Positions 22,876 through 31,928 of a stretch of DNA of 37,940 nt are shown here, one piece after another. Origin of the DNA: Clostridia bacterium (lineage in GTDB: Bacteria > Bacillota > Clostridia > Peptostreptococcales > Acidaminobacteraceae); NCBI GenBank assembly GCA_014859095.1, contig JACUUV010000025.1, positions 1-37,940 of the forward strand, read 5' to 3'. Both the position numbers and the translations under genes were made by a program. The notes under the pieces were generated by a model that was given only the letters and a program-made list of their open reading frames with translations, was not told where the DNA came from and searched no databases. How positions within the stretch are numbered: position 1 is the first letter of the stretch; each line of letters opens with the position of its first letter.

Positions 22876-24459
22876 ATGAGAAATATGAAGCTACAGCTGA
22901 AGCTCATAATTGGCATCATCATTGTAATTATATTTTCTACGGGCATCAGCAGTTATTTTGTAAGTCGATTTGAACTGAGCCGTGTGGAGCAAATCACAGA
23001 ATCCAATTTATTTAATGTGGCAGGAATTATTGCAGATTCAACGGTGATCCAAAATGGTCTATACAATAAGTCTTCAGAGGATATTCAAAAGTTTGTTGAA
23101 GCCCAGTTGGCTAATCTGATTGACGTTGAAATCATAACCGTTGCAGATATGAATGGTGTTCGTTTTGGACACCCCAATCCAAAGCGCATTGGTGAAACTT
23201 TCGTGGGTGGTGATGAGCGCAGAGTTATCGATGAGGGCGCAAGGTATGCCTCAATAGCTACAGGAACTTTGGGCAGATCAGTAAGGGTTTTTGTACCTGT
23301 ATACTTTGAAAATCAGCAAGTGGGATTTGTAATGACTGCCCATTTGTTTGACGACCTGGTCATTACACGTAAAAGTATTGAAAAAAGTATTTTTTTCTTT
23401 ACGATTATTGGTATTATCATTGGTATTATTGGAGCCGTATTTATTTCGATTTTTATAAAAAAGAGTTTAATGGGTTTGGAACCCTATGAGATTGTTCAGC
23501 TCTATCGCGAAAAAGATGCTATGATCAAATCGCTTCATGAAGGTATTATTGCAATTGATCAATCGAGCAATATTACATTAATTAACGATTCAGCGATTAA
23601 AATTTTGAAAGTATCGACCCATGATGTCATAGGAAAAAATGTCAAAGCATTATTTCCAACCACAAAATTGACGCGTGTGCTTGAAACTGGAATCGCAGAA
23701 TACGATAAAGGTCAAACCATAAATGGCGCTCATATCATGACGAATCGAATGCCCATATTGGATGGCGATAAAATTGTAGGTGCCCTTGCAACCTTCAGAG
23801 ATCGAACAGAAGTCATTGCAATGGCCGAAGAAATTACAGGTGTAAAGCAAATCATAGAAGCACTAAGAGCGAATACACATGAATTTATGAATAAGCTACA
23901 TGTCATTATTGGATTGATTGAAATCGGAGACGATTCGCTTACGAAATCTTACATCCTTAATCTGAAGCGTTCTCAAGACAGTATTAATGAAATGGTATTT
24001 GAAAAAATCGATAATCCTATGATTGGTGCATTGTTACTGGGCAAACTTAATCGTGCCAAGGAAGAATATATTGAACTACGCCTCTCAGAGGACAGTGTCT
24101 TAAAAGCACTGGATTATGGGATGAACTATCAGGCATTTATCATTATCTTAGGCAATTTGATTGAAAATGCAATTGAGGCCATAAAGCGTAAAAATATTGA
24201 CAGTGGGAGTGTTGAAATCTATCTGAACGATGTTGGCAACGATGTTACAATTCAGGTTATTGATAATGGAACTGGGATAGAAGAAGAAAATATATCAAAA
24301 ATATTTAATCGCGGATACACCACAAAAGATGGTAGCCATGGTATTGGACTGGATATTGTGACTGCAACGGTTAAAAGACTTGATGGTCAAATTGAAGTTG
24401 AATCTGAGTTTGGTGAAGGCAGCACTTTCACAGTTACTATTCCAAAGGAGGAAATTTAG
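22876..24459 (+). CDS. CitA/DcuS/MalK-type sensor histidine kinase
   Basis: A 527-residue membrane kinase. Two membrane helices (about 8-28 and 172-195) enclose a periplasmic-type sensor domain with RFGHPNPKRIGE and RSVRVFVPVYF, typical of the sensors for citrate, malate and C4-dicarboxylates. A cytoplasmic PAS domain follows (about 215-320). The phospho-acceptor His is in ANTHEFMNKLHVIIGL (near 335). The ATPase shows NLIENAIEAI, DNGTGIEEE and HGIGLDIV. GGAGG precedes the ATG. The response regulator gene starts at the next base after its stop. The genes behind it suggest it senses malate or a related 2-hydroxy acid. Confidence 0.9.
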   Translation: MRNMKLQLKLIIGIIIVIIFSTGISSYFVSRFELSRVEQITESNLFNVAGIIADSTVIQNGLYNKSSEDIQKFVEAQLANLIDVEIITVADMNGVRFGHPNPKRIGETFVGGDERRVIDEGARYASIATGTLGRSVRVFVPVYFENQQVGFVMTAHLFDDLVITRKSIEKSIFFFTIIGIIIGIIGAVFISIFIKKSLMGLEPYEIVQLYREKDAMIKSLHEGIIAIDQSSNITLINDSAIKILKVSTHDVIGKNVKALFPTTKLTRVLETGIAEYDKGQTINGAHIMTNRMPILDGDKIVGALATFRDRTEVIAMAEEITGVKQIIEALRANTHEFMNKLHVIIGLIEIGDDSLTKSYILNLKRSQDSINEMVFEKIDNPMIGALLLGKLNRAKEEYIELRLSEDSVLKALDYGMNYQAFIIILGNLIENAIEAIKRKNIDSGSVEIYLNDVGNDVTIQVIDNGTGIEEENISKIFNRGYTTKDGSHGIGLDIVTATVKRLDGQIEVESEFGEGSTFTVTIPKEEI

Positions 24460-25137
24460 GTGATTTTAGTCTTGGTGGTTGAAGATGACCCAATGTTAGC
24501 CGAAATCCACAGAAAATTTATCGACAATACTGAAGGGTTTAAAGTAATCGGTATCGCAAGTGATGGTGTCAAAGCACTTGAGATGTTAAAAGAAAATCCA
24601 ATTGATTTGGTGCTCTTGGATATATATATGCCTAAAATGGACGGTTTGACTCTAGTAGAAGAGATGAGAAAAACTTCCATAGCATCAGATCTCATTTTAG
24701 TAACCGCATCTAAGGAAGTGGAACAAGTTGAAAGGGCCTTAAAATTTGGTGTATTTGATTATTTAGTAAAGCCTTTTGAATTTGATCGTCTCAAGCAGGC
24801 GTTATTCCATTATAAAAGCCGAGTTGAAATGTTGGATTCAAGTACTATTGTTGAACAGGGTTTAATCGATCGAATGCTTTTAAGAGAGGGCAAACTTGCT
24901 GTGATGGATTTACCTAAAGGTATGCATATGAAAACGCTTGAACGTGTTAGAAAAGCAGTTCAAGAACATGCCTCTCAATATGTGGACATTGACGCGATCA
25001 CTGCGGGGATGGATGTTTCCAAAGTGACTGTCCGACGCTATTTGGATTACTTGGCAAAGCTTGAGGAGGTTGAGATTCAGATGCACTATGGTACGCGTGG
25101 AAGACCCTCTTTCAAATATAAAGTCAGTAAAAAATAA
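24460..25137 (+). CDS. CitB/DctR/MalR-type response regulator
   Basis: A 225-residue regulator starting at GTG 24460, 9 bases after AGGAGGA and directly after the kinase stop. The receiver domain has Glu8/Asp9/Asp10, phospho-acceptor Asp54 (VLLDIYMPKMDG), Thr82 (LVTAS) and Lys104 (YLVKPFEFDRL). The C-terminal part (about 165-220) is the CitB-type HTH (GMDVSKVTVRRYLDYLAKLE). With the kinase it forms a two-component system that likely activates the malic enzyme and transporter genes downstream. Confidence 0.92.
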   Translation: MILVLVVEDDPMLAEIHRKFIDNTEGFKVIGIASDGVKALEMLKENPIDLVLLDIYMPKMDGLTLVEEMRKTSIASDLILVTASKEVEQVERALKFGVFDYLVKPFEFDRLKQALFHYKSRVEMLDSSTIVEQGLIDRMLLREGKLAVMDLPKGMHMKTLERVRKAVQEHASQYVDIDAITAGMDVSKVTVRRYLDYLAKLEEVEIQMHYGTRGRPSFKYKVSKK

Positions 25138-25145
25138 GGATACCA

Positions 25146-25180
25146 AAGCTTTGACAATAATCTGTCAAAGCTTTTTTTAT
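25146..25180 (+). terminator. strong intrinsic terminator after the two-component pair
   Basis: Perfect 11-base stem AAGCTTTGACA (25146-25156) and TGTCAAAGCTT (25163-25173), loop ATAATC, seven-T run. It splits the sensor pair from the metabolic genes. Confidence 0.9.
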
Positions 25181-25199
25181 TTTAAAAACATATTATAAA

Positions 25200-25223
25200 T
25201 TTACATAAACAGACAACTTTACA
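25200..25223 (+). promoter_or_regulatory. candidate regulator site before the malic enzyme gene
   Basis: Two TTTACA copies (25200-25205 and 25218-25223) 18 bases apart in an AT-rich stretch, with AAATATAAG further on. Position suits a target of the response regulator; the link is inference and no clear -35/-10 pair is visible. Confidence 0.3.
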
Positions 25224-25278
25224 GTATTTTTGTACACTAAAAATATAAGAAGCAAGTCAAAATAATAAGGGGTTAGAC

Positions 25279-26451
25279 ATGGATTATTCTAAGTTGGCAC
25301 TTGAGTTACACGAATCTAAAAAAGGTAAAATATCGATTGTATCAAAAGTTGAACTAAAAGATCGACACGATTTGAGCATCGCTTACACACCTGGTGTCGC
25401 CGAACCTTGCAGAAGGATTGCTGAAAACAAAGAAGACGTATACAAGTACACGTCAAAGGGCAATCTTGTCGCGATTGTTTCAGATGGTACTGCAGTTTTA
25501 GGATTGGGCGATATTGGCCCTGAGGCAGCTATGCCTGTTATGGAAGGTAAAGCTGTACTTTTCAAAAACTTTGCTAATGTGGATGCATTCCCAATGTGTA
25601 TTGACACAAAAGACGTGGATGAAATCGTTGCTTTGGTCAAAATAATCGCACCTACTTTTGGTGGAATCAATCTTGAAGATATTTCGGCACCAAGATGTAT
25701 TGAAATCGAGAGAAGGCTCAAAACAGAACTTGACATTCCAGTATTTCACGATGACCAACACGGTACGGCTATTGTAGTTGTCGCAGGACTCATCAATGCA
25801 CTAAAAGTCGTCAATAAACAATGGCAAGATGTCAAAGTGGTTATCAACGGCCCTGGAGCAGCTGGATCTGCCATTGCAAAAATGGTAATTAATATGGGGG
25901 CTGGAGACATTTTGGTTTGTGGTAAGGAAGGCATCTTATACCGAGATAATCCATCGAATGACGCACTTAAAGAGAGCTTGGCACAAGTGACCAATCAACA
26001 CAATCAAAAGGGCGACTTAGCAGAAGCTTTAAAAGACGCAGATATTTTTATTGGTGTTTCAGCTCCCGGAGTTGTTTCAAAGGAAATGATCTCAGAGATG
26101 AATTCAGGCTCAATCGTATTTGCTATGGCAAATCCAATTCCTGAAATAATGCCGGATTTGGCGAAAGCCGGTGGTGCTGCTGTGGTCGGATCAGGTCGTT
26201 CAGATTTTCCAAATCAAGTCAACAATGTGCTCGCATTCCCAGGTATTTTCAGAGGTGCATTGGATGTAAGAGCAAAAGACATCAACGAAGAGATGAAAAT
26301 TGCAGCTGCAATAGCGATTGCAGAAATAGTAAGTGACGAGGAACTATCAAGTGAATATGTAATTCCAAATCCGCTCGATCCAAGAGTTGTAGAGCACGTT
26401 TCAAAGGCAGTAGCTAAAGCAGCTCGTGAAGCAGGAGTTGCTCGAATATAA
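25279..26451 (+). CDS. malic enzyme (NAD(P)-dependent, short bacterial type)
   Basis: A 390-residue oxidative decarboxylase that converts malate to pyruvate and CO2 with reduction of NAD or NADP. Motifs are SIAYTPGVAEPCRRI (catalytic Tyr), GNLVAIVSDGTAVLGLGDIG, FHDDQHGTAIV (metal-binding Asp) and the Rossmann loop GPGAAGSAIAK. Length matches the short form without a PTA domain. AAGGGG precedes the ATG. With the transporter 26 bases downstream it makes a malate uptake-and-decarboxylation operon behind a matching two-component system. Cofactor preference cannot be read with confidence. Confidence 0.93.
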   Translation: MDYSKLALELHESKKGKISIVSKVELKDRHDLSIAYTPGVAEPCRRIAENKEDVYKYTSKGNLVAIVSDGTAVLGLGDIGPEAAMPVMEGKAVLFKNFANVDAFPMCIDTKDVDEIVALVKIIAPTFGGINLEDISAPRCIEIERRLKTELDIPVFHDDQHGTAIVVVAGLINALKVVNKQWQDVKVVINGPGAAGSAIAKMVINMGAGDILVCGKEGILYRDNPSNDALKESLAQVTNQHNQKGDLAEALKDADIFIGVSAPGVVSKEMISEMNSGSIVFAMANPIPEIMPDLAKAGGAAVVGSGRSDFPNQVNNVLAFPGIFRGALDVRAKDINEEMKIAAAIAIAEIVSDEELSSEYVIPNPLDPRVVEHVSKAVAKAAREAGVARI

Positions 26452-26477
26452 ACAGATCAAATCTAAAGGGGATTAAT

Positions 26478-27785
26478 ATGAGTGTAGTTGAATCAACAAT
26501 TTCAGGTCAATTTGGAAACGATCAAGGGTATAAAATTATGGGGATTCCAGTCACACTATTTGCGATTATTTCTGCAATTGTACTTGGGGCATCTTATATG
26601 GATGTTTTACCAAAGGGAATGATTGGTGCATTTCCAATTATGATGATACTTGGTGCAATTTTAAACGAAATTGGTAACAAAACACCAATTGTTAAAGACT
26701 ATTTAGGTGGTGGTCCAATTGTGATTATATTTGGATCGGCAGCTCTCGTAACTTACGGTATACTTCCTGCAGCTTCAAACGATATTATGGTCAATTTTAT
26801 TAAGGGTGAAGGCTTTTTAAGTTTTTATATTGCAGCATTAATCACAGGCAGCATTTTGGGCATGGATAAAAAATTATTGCTTAGAGCGGCTGTGAGATAT
26901 TTTCCTGTAATCTTTGGCGGCGTCGTAGTAGGACTTGGTCTTGCTGGAATTGTAGGCGGCCTAATGGGTTATGGCATTAAAGAAGCGGTTCTTTATGTGG
27001 CTCTCCCAATCATGGGTGGCGGTATGGGCGCAGGTGCAGTCCCTTTGTCACAAATATTTGGTGATGCTCTTGCTGTGGATCCTGCTCAAATTCTATCTAA
27101 AATGGTACCCGCGCTTGCGCTTGGAAATGCAATGGCAATTGTAATAGCAGGTTTACTCAATCGTGTGGGCAAAAAAATGACAACTCTCAGCGGTAATGGC
27201 AGATTGATGATCAATCAAAGCGACATCAAAGAAGATGCGGTAAAGAGCGAACTCAATCTTAAATCCATGGGCACAGGTCTTTTGATTGCAACAACATTCT
27301 TTATTTTCGGTAGTATTCTTGCAAAGTTTATTCCAATTCACTCCTACGCTCTTATGATTATCTCAGTTGCAGTGGCCAAGTCTCTTGGACTAATTCCTCA
27401 ACAGTATGAAGAATGTGCTTCACAGTGGTTCAAGTTTGTAATGGCCAACTTCACACCTGCTCTTTTAGTGGGTATTGGCGTGGCTTACACGGATCTTAAC
27501 GCAGTTATAGGCGCATTGTCTTTCACTTATATTGTTTTGGTGTTTTTTACAGTTTTGGGATCAGTTATCGGATCGGGTTTAGTGGGTAAATTAACTGGCT
27601 TCTACCCAATAGAGGCAGCAATCACTGGTGGCCTTTGTATGGCAAATATGGGCGGAACCGGAGACGTCGCAGTCCTTTCTGCAAGTGACCGTATGGAATT
27701 GATGCCTTTTGCACAAATCTCGTCAAGAATTGGCGGTGCATTCATGTTGATTTTGGCGACCGCGGTCTTAAAACTATTCATTTAA
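26478..27785 (+). CDS. 2-hydroxycarboxylate (malate/citrate) sodium symporter, 2-HCT family
   Basis: A 435-residue transporter with about eleven membrane helices. The two re-entrant-loop signatures of the family are visible: GGGMGAGAVPLSQ in the first half and GGLCMANMGGTGDVAVLSAS with RMELMPFAQISSRIGGA in the second. Relatives are CitS, CimH and MaeN. Next to malic enzyme, malate is the most likely substrate, imported with sodium ions. AAGGGG precedes the ATG. Confidence 0.92.
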   Translation: MSVVESTISGQFGNDQGYKIMGIPVTLFAIISAIVLGASYMDVLPKGMIGAFPIMMILGAILNEIGNKTPIVKDYLGGGPIVIIFGSAALVTYGILPAASNDIMVNFIKGEGFLSFYIAALITGSILGMDKKLLLRAAVRYFPVIFGGVVVGLGLAGIVGGLMGYGIKEAVLYVALPIMGGGMGAGAVPLSQIFGDALAVDPAQILSKMVPALALGNAMAIVIAGLLNRVGKKMTTLSGNGRLMINQSDIKEDAVKSELNLKSMGTGLLIATTFFIFGSILAKFIPIHSYALMIISVAVAKSLGLIPQQYEECASQWFKFVMANFTPALLVGIGVAYTDLNAVIGALSFTYIVLVFFTVLGSVIGSGLVGKLTGFYPIEAAITGGLCMANMGGTGDVAVLSASDRMELMPFAQISSRIGGAFMLILATAVLKLFI

Positions 27786-27820
27786 TATAAAAAAATTTTA
27801 GTAATCTCTGTGCACTGCAA

Positions 27821-27981
27821 TACATCCAATTTTGGATGCGAGTTCAACAGTACAAACTGAGCAGGCGGAAAACGTATAGCTGATGCGTACGTTTCAAACC
27901 ACGGCCTTTGGCGAATACAACGGACAAAAATAATGGGGCTGTTGCAAAACTGATTTAACGAGTTTTGCAACAACCCCATTT
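27821..27981. other. structured intergenic element with three hairpins
   Basis: Between the transporter and the convergent DUF362 gene lie a hairpin CATCCAA/TTGGATG (27823-27838), a stem AAACGTA/TACGTTT (27870-27894) and a long near-perfect 19-bp stem (27932-27950 with 27962-27980, GGGG and TTGCAAAAC in the arm). The last is a bidirectional terminator, T-rich on the minus side. The first two are unexplained; together they could be a small RNA, a repeat element or an insertion remnant, since GGGGCTGTTGCAAAA also resembles the ends of some insertion sequences. Confidence 0.5.
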
Positions 27982-27999
27982 AATTATTGGCAACACAAT

Positions 28000-29154
28000 C
28001 TATTTATAGAACAAACTCGAAACTGCCCTTACCACACCCACCATTTTATTGTTTGATTTCAAATCCACTGCTTCACTCATGCATAATTCATGGCAACACA
28101 AACAATCGATACATAAATCATAACTGATCAGCTTGGTGTCTCGATCAATTGCCTCTACAGGACAGCTGTCCACACAGGAATTACACCCAATGCATTTCTT
28201 TTGATTAACCACCGGAACGACTTTGAAAAAATCTATGACTTTTTTTACTTTGCTGTGATCTTTTACAATATTTTGAGTATAGCCTTTTGGAAGTTGATAT
28301 TTTTCTAGCACCGAAACGTCTCCAACAACTTCAATCTTGTCAATATTCCACTCGCCAATTTTGCGCCTGATGCTCGCGCTTAGGATGGAAACCCTGTCTG
28401 GATCGATCCCCATCATTTCAATCGCGATTCTGTCCAGAGCAAGAGGATCTTCTGAAACGAGAATCTTTCCTGCGTGATAAGGTGTTCCAGCTGTAGGTCC
28501 TTCTCCTTGCATGGAGATGACTCCATCCATAATATGAAGGGGCATATTTTCAATGGCGCAGTGTATATCCGCTAAAACCTCACCAAACTCTGTAGGGTTT
28601 GGAGCATTTTTGTGGTACAACGCTTTTCTCAATCCTGGAATAGCGCCAAACAAATTCTTGATTGCTCCAGTATAGATTCCCATGGAATGGGTTTTCATCT
28701 TAGGCAGATTGATGACTACATCCATCTCTGAAAATGTCTTTGTGATATATAATTCCTTATTATAATTATCATTCAATTCAACCAATACTGGGCCGACCTC
28801 GTCAAAATTGACAATTGTAAAACCTTCCTCATCGGCTACTTCCTCAATCCCTGAAACAATGAAGCTTTTTTTGGTGGGTGCCATACCGGCAATCGCACCT
28901 CCAGAACTATCCCCTACATATACTTTCGCGCCTTGTGCCTTAACGAGTTGCCCGACTGCACGAACAAACTCTGGATTGGTAGTTGCCGCCTTTTCAGCTT
29001 TTTTAGGACCAATGAGATTCACCTTCAAAAGAACCTTTTGATCTTTCTGAATGAATTTCTTCCATCCCCCGACTGCATCAACTGCGTCTTGAATAGACGC
29101 TTTTAAATTTTCCAGTTCATATGAATCACAATTCGATACTATGACTTTGCTCAT
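28000..29154 (-). CDS. DUF362 protein with C-terminal 2[4Fe-4S] ferredoxin domain
   Basis: A 384-residue cytoplasmic protein. Residues 1-290 are the DUF362 domain (LLKVNLIGPKKAEKAATTNP, VGDSSGG, INLPKMKTHSMGIYTGAIKN, DGVISMQGEGPTAGTP). The tail has two ferredoxin clusters, CIGCNSCVDSCPVEA and CIDCLCCHELCMSEA. Such fusions are common in anaerobes; the reaction is unknown though a redox or metal-centre role is likely. AGGAGG precedes the ATG. It is a single gene on the minus strand; the hairpin at 27932-27980 ends its transcript. Confidence 0.85.
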   Translation of the reverse strand: MSKVIVSNCDSYELENLKASIQDAVDAVGGWKKFIQKDQKVLLKVNLIGPKKAEKAATTNPEFVRAVGQLVKAQGAKVYVGDSSGGAIAGMAPTKKSFIVSGIEEVADEEGFTIVNFDEVGPVLVELNDNYNKELYITKTFSEMDVVINLPKMKTHSMGIYTGAIKNLFGAIPGLRKALYHKNAPNPTEFGEVLADIHCAIENMPLHIMDGVISMQGEGPTAGTPYHAGKILVSEDPLALDRIAIEMMGIDPDRVSILSASIRRKIGEWNIDKIEVVGDVSVLEKYQLPKGYTQNIVKDHSKVKKVIDFFKVVPVVNQKKCIGCNSCVDSCPVEAIDRDTKLISYDLCIDCLCCHELCMSEAVDLKSNNKMVGVVRAVSSLFYK

Positions 29155-29320
29155 AACGCCTCCTAATGGCGTACCTCTTATCCTTGATCATGGTCGCCTC
29201 CAGATCTTTTATATTAATTATATCATTTTTCCAATCCCGATTAATAATATTTTGATACACAAATAACGTGCATCCTGTTAATCTTATAGAGTCGAACAAA
29301 TAAAGAAATAGGAGAGACTA

Positions 29321-29593
29321 TTGTTTAAACTCTGGGGAAAAATAGTAAAAAAAAATAATCTTGTCCAAAGTCATGTTCTTGAAATGACTCAAGATAATCT
29401 GAGCGTTGAAGAAATGATTTCTAAAGGCATTGAGGACTTATGTAACCTTTTTGATATTGCAAATCCGATGTGGATGCGCGACAACTCACTCGAAATGGAT
29501 CAAATCAATAAGACACGATTTAGATCTCAACATTTTATCGAGGAAAATGATTTTGACTATTTTGAGATCGAGTACATTGTAGAACGCGTTTAA
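29321..29593 (+). CDS. small conserved clostridial hypothetical protein
   Basis: A 90-residue protein starting with TTG 29321, 7 bases after AGGAGAG; no ATG is available. The pattern MFKLWGKIVKKNNL, MWMRDN, KTRFRSQHFIEENDFDYFEI is one I recall from many clostridial genomes as an uncharacterised family. Acidic C terminus, no signal peptide or membrane helix. It has a good terminator directly after it. Function unknown. Confidence 0.75.
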   Translation: MFKLWGKIVKKNNLVQSHVLEMTQDNLSVEEMISKGIEDLCNLFDIANPMWMRDNSLEMDQINKTRFRSQHFIEENDFDYFEIEYIVERV

Positions 29594-29600
29594 AAAATTT

Positions 29601-29627
29601 AATGCTCCCCATCTGGGGAGCATTTTT
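29601..29627 (+). terminator. intrinsic terminator
   Basis: Perfect 10-base stem AATGCTCCCC (29601-29610) and GGGGAGCATT (29615-29624), loop ATCT, T-run to 29627. Confidence 0.9.
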
Positions 29628-29658
29628 ACTTTAAAGCACAATATCCATGATACGCCAA

Positions 29659-30061
29659 TCAATTTTTCCGCTCATAACTCACAACAATTACACCACTAGG
29701 AGTAACCACACTTTCCATCACCTTAAAAGCGGCAGGAACAGTTCCGCCTGCAAAGAGACGGCTGCCACTCACCAATCACCATGGTATTTGATGCGATATA
29801 CTTGGTCGCCCTATTGACCTCTGGCCACACCTCGTTATGTCGTGGCCAATAAGGTGCCCAGATCTCATAAGTTTTTCGCCCGAGTAGCAAATCGAACGAC
29901 TTGCTCATTTGCCCCTTTAGGAGCGCACCAAGGGTCTCGTCTGAATAAGGAGCAATCCACCCACCATGAGCGAATCCGCCGCAGGTGTCCTCATCTGGGC
30001 CACCTGGAGCTTGTATGATACCATCAAGCGTAATATGTTCAAGTACGATTATTTTTCTCAT
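29659..30061 (-). pseudogene. DHFR-like (RibD C-terminal fold) reductase with internal deletion
   Basis: ATG 30061 follows GGAGG and opens MRKIIVLEHITLDGIIQAPG, the start of YyaP/YwjB-type dihydrofolate-reductase-like proteins, and continues to TKYIASNTMVIGEWQ. The frame then runs into nonsense and stops at 29723. In the next frame the true family end appears: RLFAGGTVPAAFKVMESVV, then TPSGVIVVSYERKN, stop at 29659. The join is near 29768-29775. Full-length relatives have roughly 60-70 more residues between these parts, so a deletion with loss of frame is inferred. Not functional. Confidence 0.85.
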
Positions 30062-30215
30062 CTCTTGTACCTCCAGAATCAGAGTCATATATACATTCAT
30101 ACCAATTTCAAATTCATGAATTCAGATTTAACGGAAATTACAGCAATTTATAATATATTTGATTTATACTGACTTTATGTGAAAACAAATATTACTTATT
30201 ATGAGGAGGAACAGC

Positions 30216-31712
30216 ATGACAATTAAGTGGAAAAAGCTTTTGGTTATGACTTTGGTCATGGCTCTATTAACTGCTCCAATGGCTTCGGTTTATGCAAGTG
30301 AGACTGAAGGTCGGATCCCATTAAGGGCTATGGTGAATAAACTGGGCGGAGAAATCGATTGAATCGCCGCGGAACGAACCATTGAATTTAAAATTTCAAC
30401 GGGTACATACAATTACAATAATGATACTGATTTGCTGACACGTCAAGGCATTGTTTGGCCAGAGCCAATTGATCTGCTGATCGAAGATGGCGTAACTTAC
30501 GTTGATAACGATTTTATCCAATCGATTTTAGGATTAAGCGATAACGCAGTGGACACCTTGGAAGCTCAAGATTTATCTCCTGAATGGCAAAAGCTGAGAG
30601 AACAACTCAAAACATATCTTGTGTTCGAACAATGGCATCAGAATTTTGACGGTCAGGTTTTAGTTGCTGTTGGTGACGACATTTTAGTGCATCAAGCATA
30701 CGGCAAAGCAAATCTTTTGACCGGCCATCAGTTCCTTACGCACACTTCTGGACTTCCAGAATATACAGAAGCATTGTTTGCTGGAGAACCTCTTGCAGAT
30801 TATGATGCAATTGTAGCGTATGTCAGTTCAAAGCCACTCAATTTTGATCCGGGCACAGGCTGGTTGTACTGTAACACAGGGTACTATTTGCTTGGGAATA
30901 TCGTGACATCGGTTACAGGAGAATCTCTAGAAGATTATTTGAAAGCCAATGTATTTGGACCTCTTGAAATGGATTTGACTGGCTGGGCATTAAAGGATAA
31001 TGGCCTTCAAATGACTACTCAAGGCAGCATGCAAGGAGAAGTCGAACAAACACTAGTTTTCGATCAGCTTTTATTATCTGTCGCAGAGGGTGCAGGTTCA
31101 ATAATTTCAACGGCTGATGATATGTATCATTGGCAAAAAGCACTTTATGGCAATACACTTTTAGATGATGAAAGTTTGGCTTTGATGGTTGGTAATCCCG
31201 AGAAAATGAGCATTAATCCAAATTACGGCTACGGCCTCATGAATATGGAAACACCATATGGCGTCGAGTTTGGTCATGGTGGCAACACTTTAGGATACAC
31301 CGCGTCATCGACCTACCTACCTGCGATGGATACACACATTATTATCCTATCCAATCGTGGCTATGTGAATTTGAATGGGATCAAAAACAATATTTACACC
31401 CTTCTAACTGGCGGCGAAGTCTCACTGGAAGTGACAGAAACGATTGAGCTGCCTCTAGAAGCACTAGAGAAATTTGTTGGAGACTTTGAAATTCCAGAGG
31501 TACTTAAGATCAAAATGTTCGTTCTTGATGGCAAGTTGATGCTTCAAGGCGAAGGGCAGCCGGCAGTTGACTTGACACCGACCAGTGCTGTGAATTTTGA
31601 AAACAAGACCTATGGCATAGCCATTCAATATGATGATGAGATCAATCCAACCTCATTCACACTGTTCCAAAGTGGGCTGAGTTTTGAAGCGATCAAGCAA
31701 GTCACAGAGTAA
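30216..31712 (+). pseudogene. secreted serine hydrolase (beta-lactamase/esterase type) with stop codon and loss of the SxxK segment
   Basis: ATG 30216 follows GAGGAGGAAC and opens a signal peptide (MTIKWKKLLVMTLVMALL, cleavage near VYAS). Then comes a copper-amine-oxidase-N-like segment (IPLRAMVNKLGGEID) that hits TGA at 30360-30362 and resumes in frame with IAAERTIEFKI; the stop replaces what is probably a Trp codon. The class-C-type hydrolase domain follows, but GKANLLTG joins directly to HQFLTHTSGLPEY near 30724-30733, so the usual 45-50 residues with catalytic SxxK are gone. YCN and GHGG motifs remain. A fragment starting at 30432 could be made but would lack the nucleophile. Confidence 0.85.
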
Positions 31713-31725
31713 ACCAAAATACTAA

Positions 31726-31768
31726 ACACCTAATGTCAGACAAAAAATCTGATGTTAGGTGTTTTTTT
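31726..31768 (+). terminator. intrinsic terminator after the serine hydrolase
   Basis: Fifteen-base stem ACACCTAATGTCAGA (31726-31740) with TCTGATGTTAGGTGT (31748-31762), two wobble pairs, seven-T run. Confidence 0.88.
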
Positions 31769-31792
31769 GGTAAAGCAATTAATTATGATCAT

Positions 31793-31906
31793 TTATCTCA
31801 TCGCGCTAAGAGCAATTTCTCCATAATCGGTAAAAACTGACTCTTTGCCCATTGGTATAAAAGTACATGCCTTTTCCAATGTTTCCTCAGGCTTCGTAGC
31901 TGGTAC
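31793..31906 (-). pseudogene. orphan C-terminal gene fragment beginning VPATKP
   Basis: An open frame of 37 codons without a start: VPATKPEETLEKACTFIPMG, then KESVFTDYGEIALSAMR and a stop at 31793. It is blocked upstream by TAG directly before the first Val codon. The sequence has the look of real coding DNA (no rare pattern, mixed residues). It begins with the same GTACCAGCTAC (minus strand) motif as the fragment at 35845-35970. Parent protein not recognised. Confidence 0.45.
31896..31906 (-). repeat. GTACCAGCTAC motif, copy 1
   Basis: Minus-strand GTACCAGCTAC followed by GAAGCC. It lies 22 bases downstream of the membrane-protein gene at 31929-33560. Confidence 0.6.
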
Positions 31907-31928
31907 CTAGTATTTTACTATCAATCAA

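Noticed and set aside
27782-27979. 65-codon minus-strand frame in the structured element
   Set aside because: It starts inside the terminator stem, has no ribosome site, and the hairpins account for the sequence.
30360-30362. TGA as selenocysteine
   Set aside because: No SECIS-like hairpin is evident right after it, the position is not catalytic, and the gene is damaged elsewhere.
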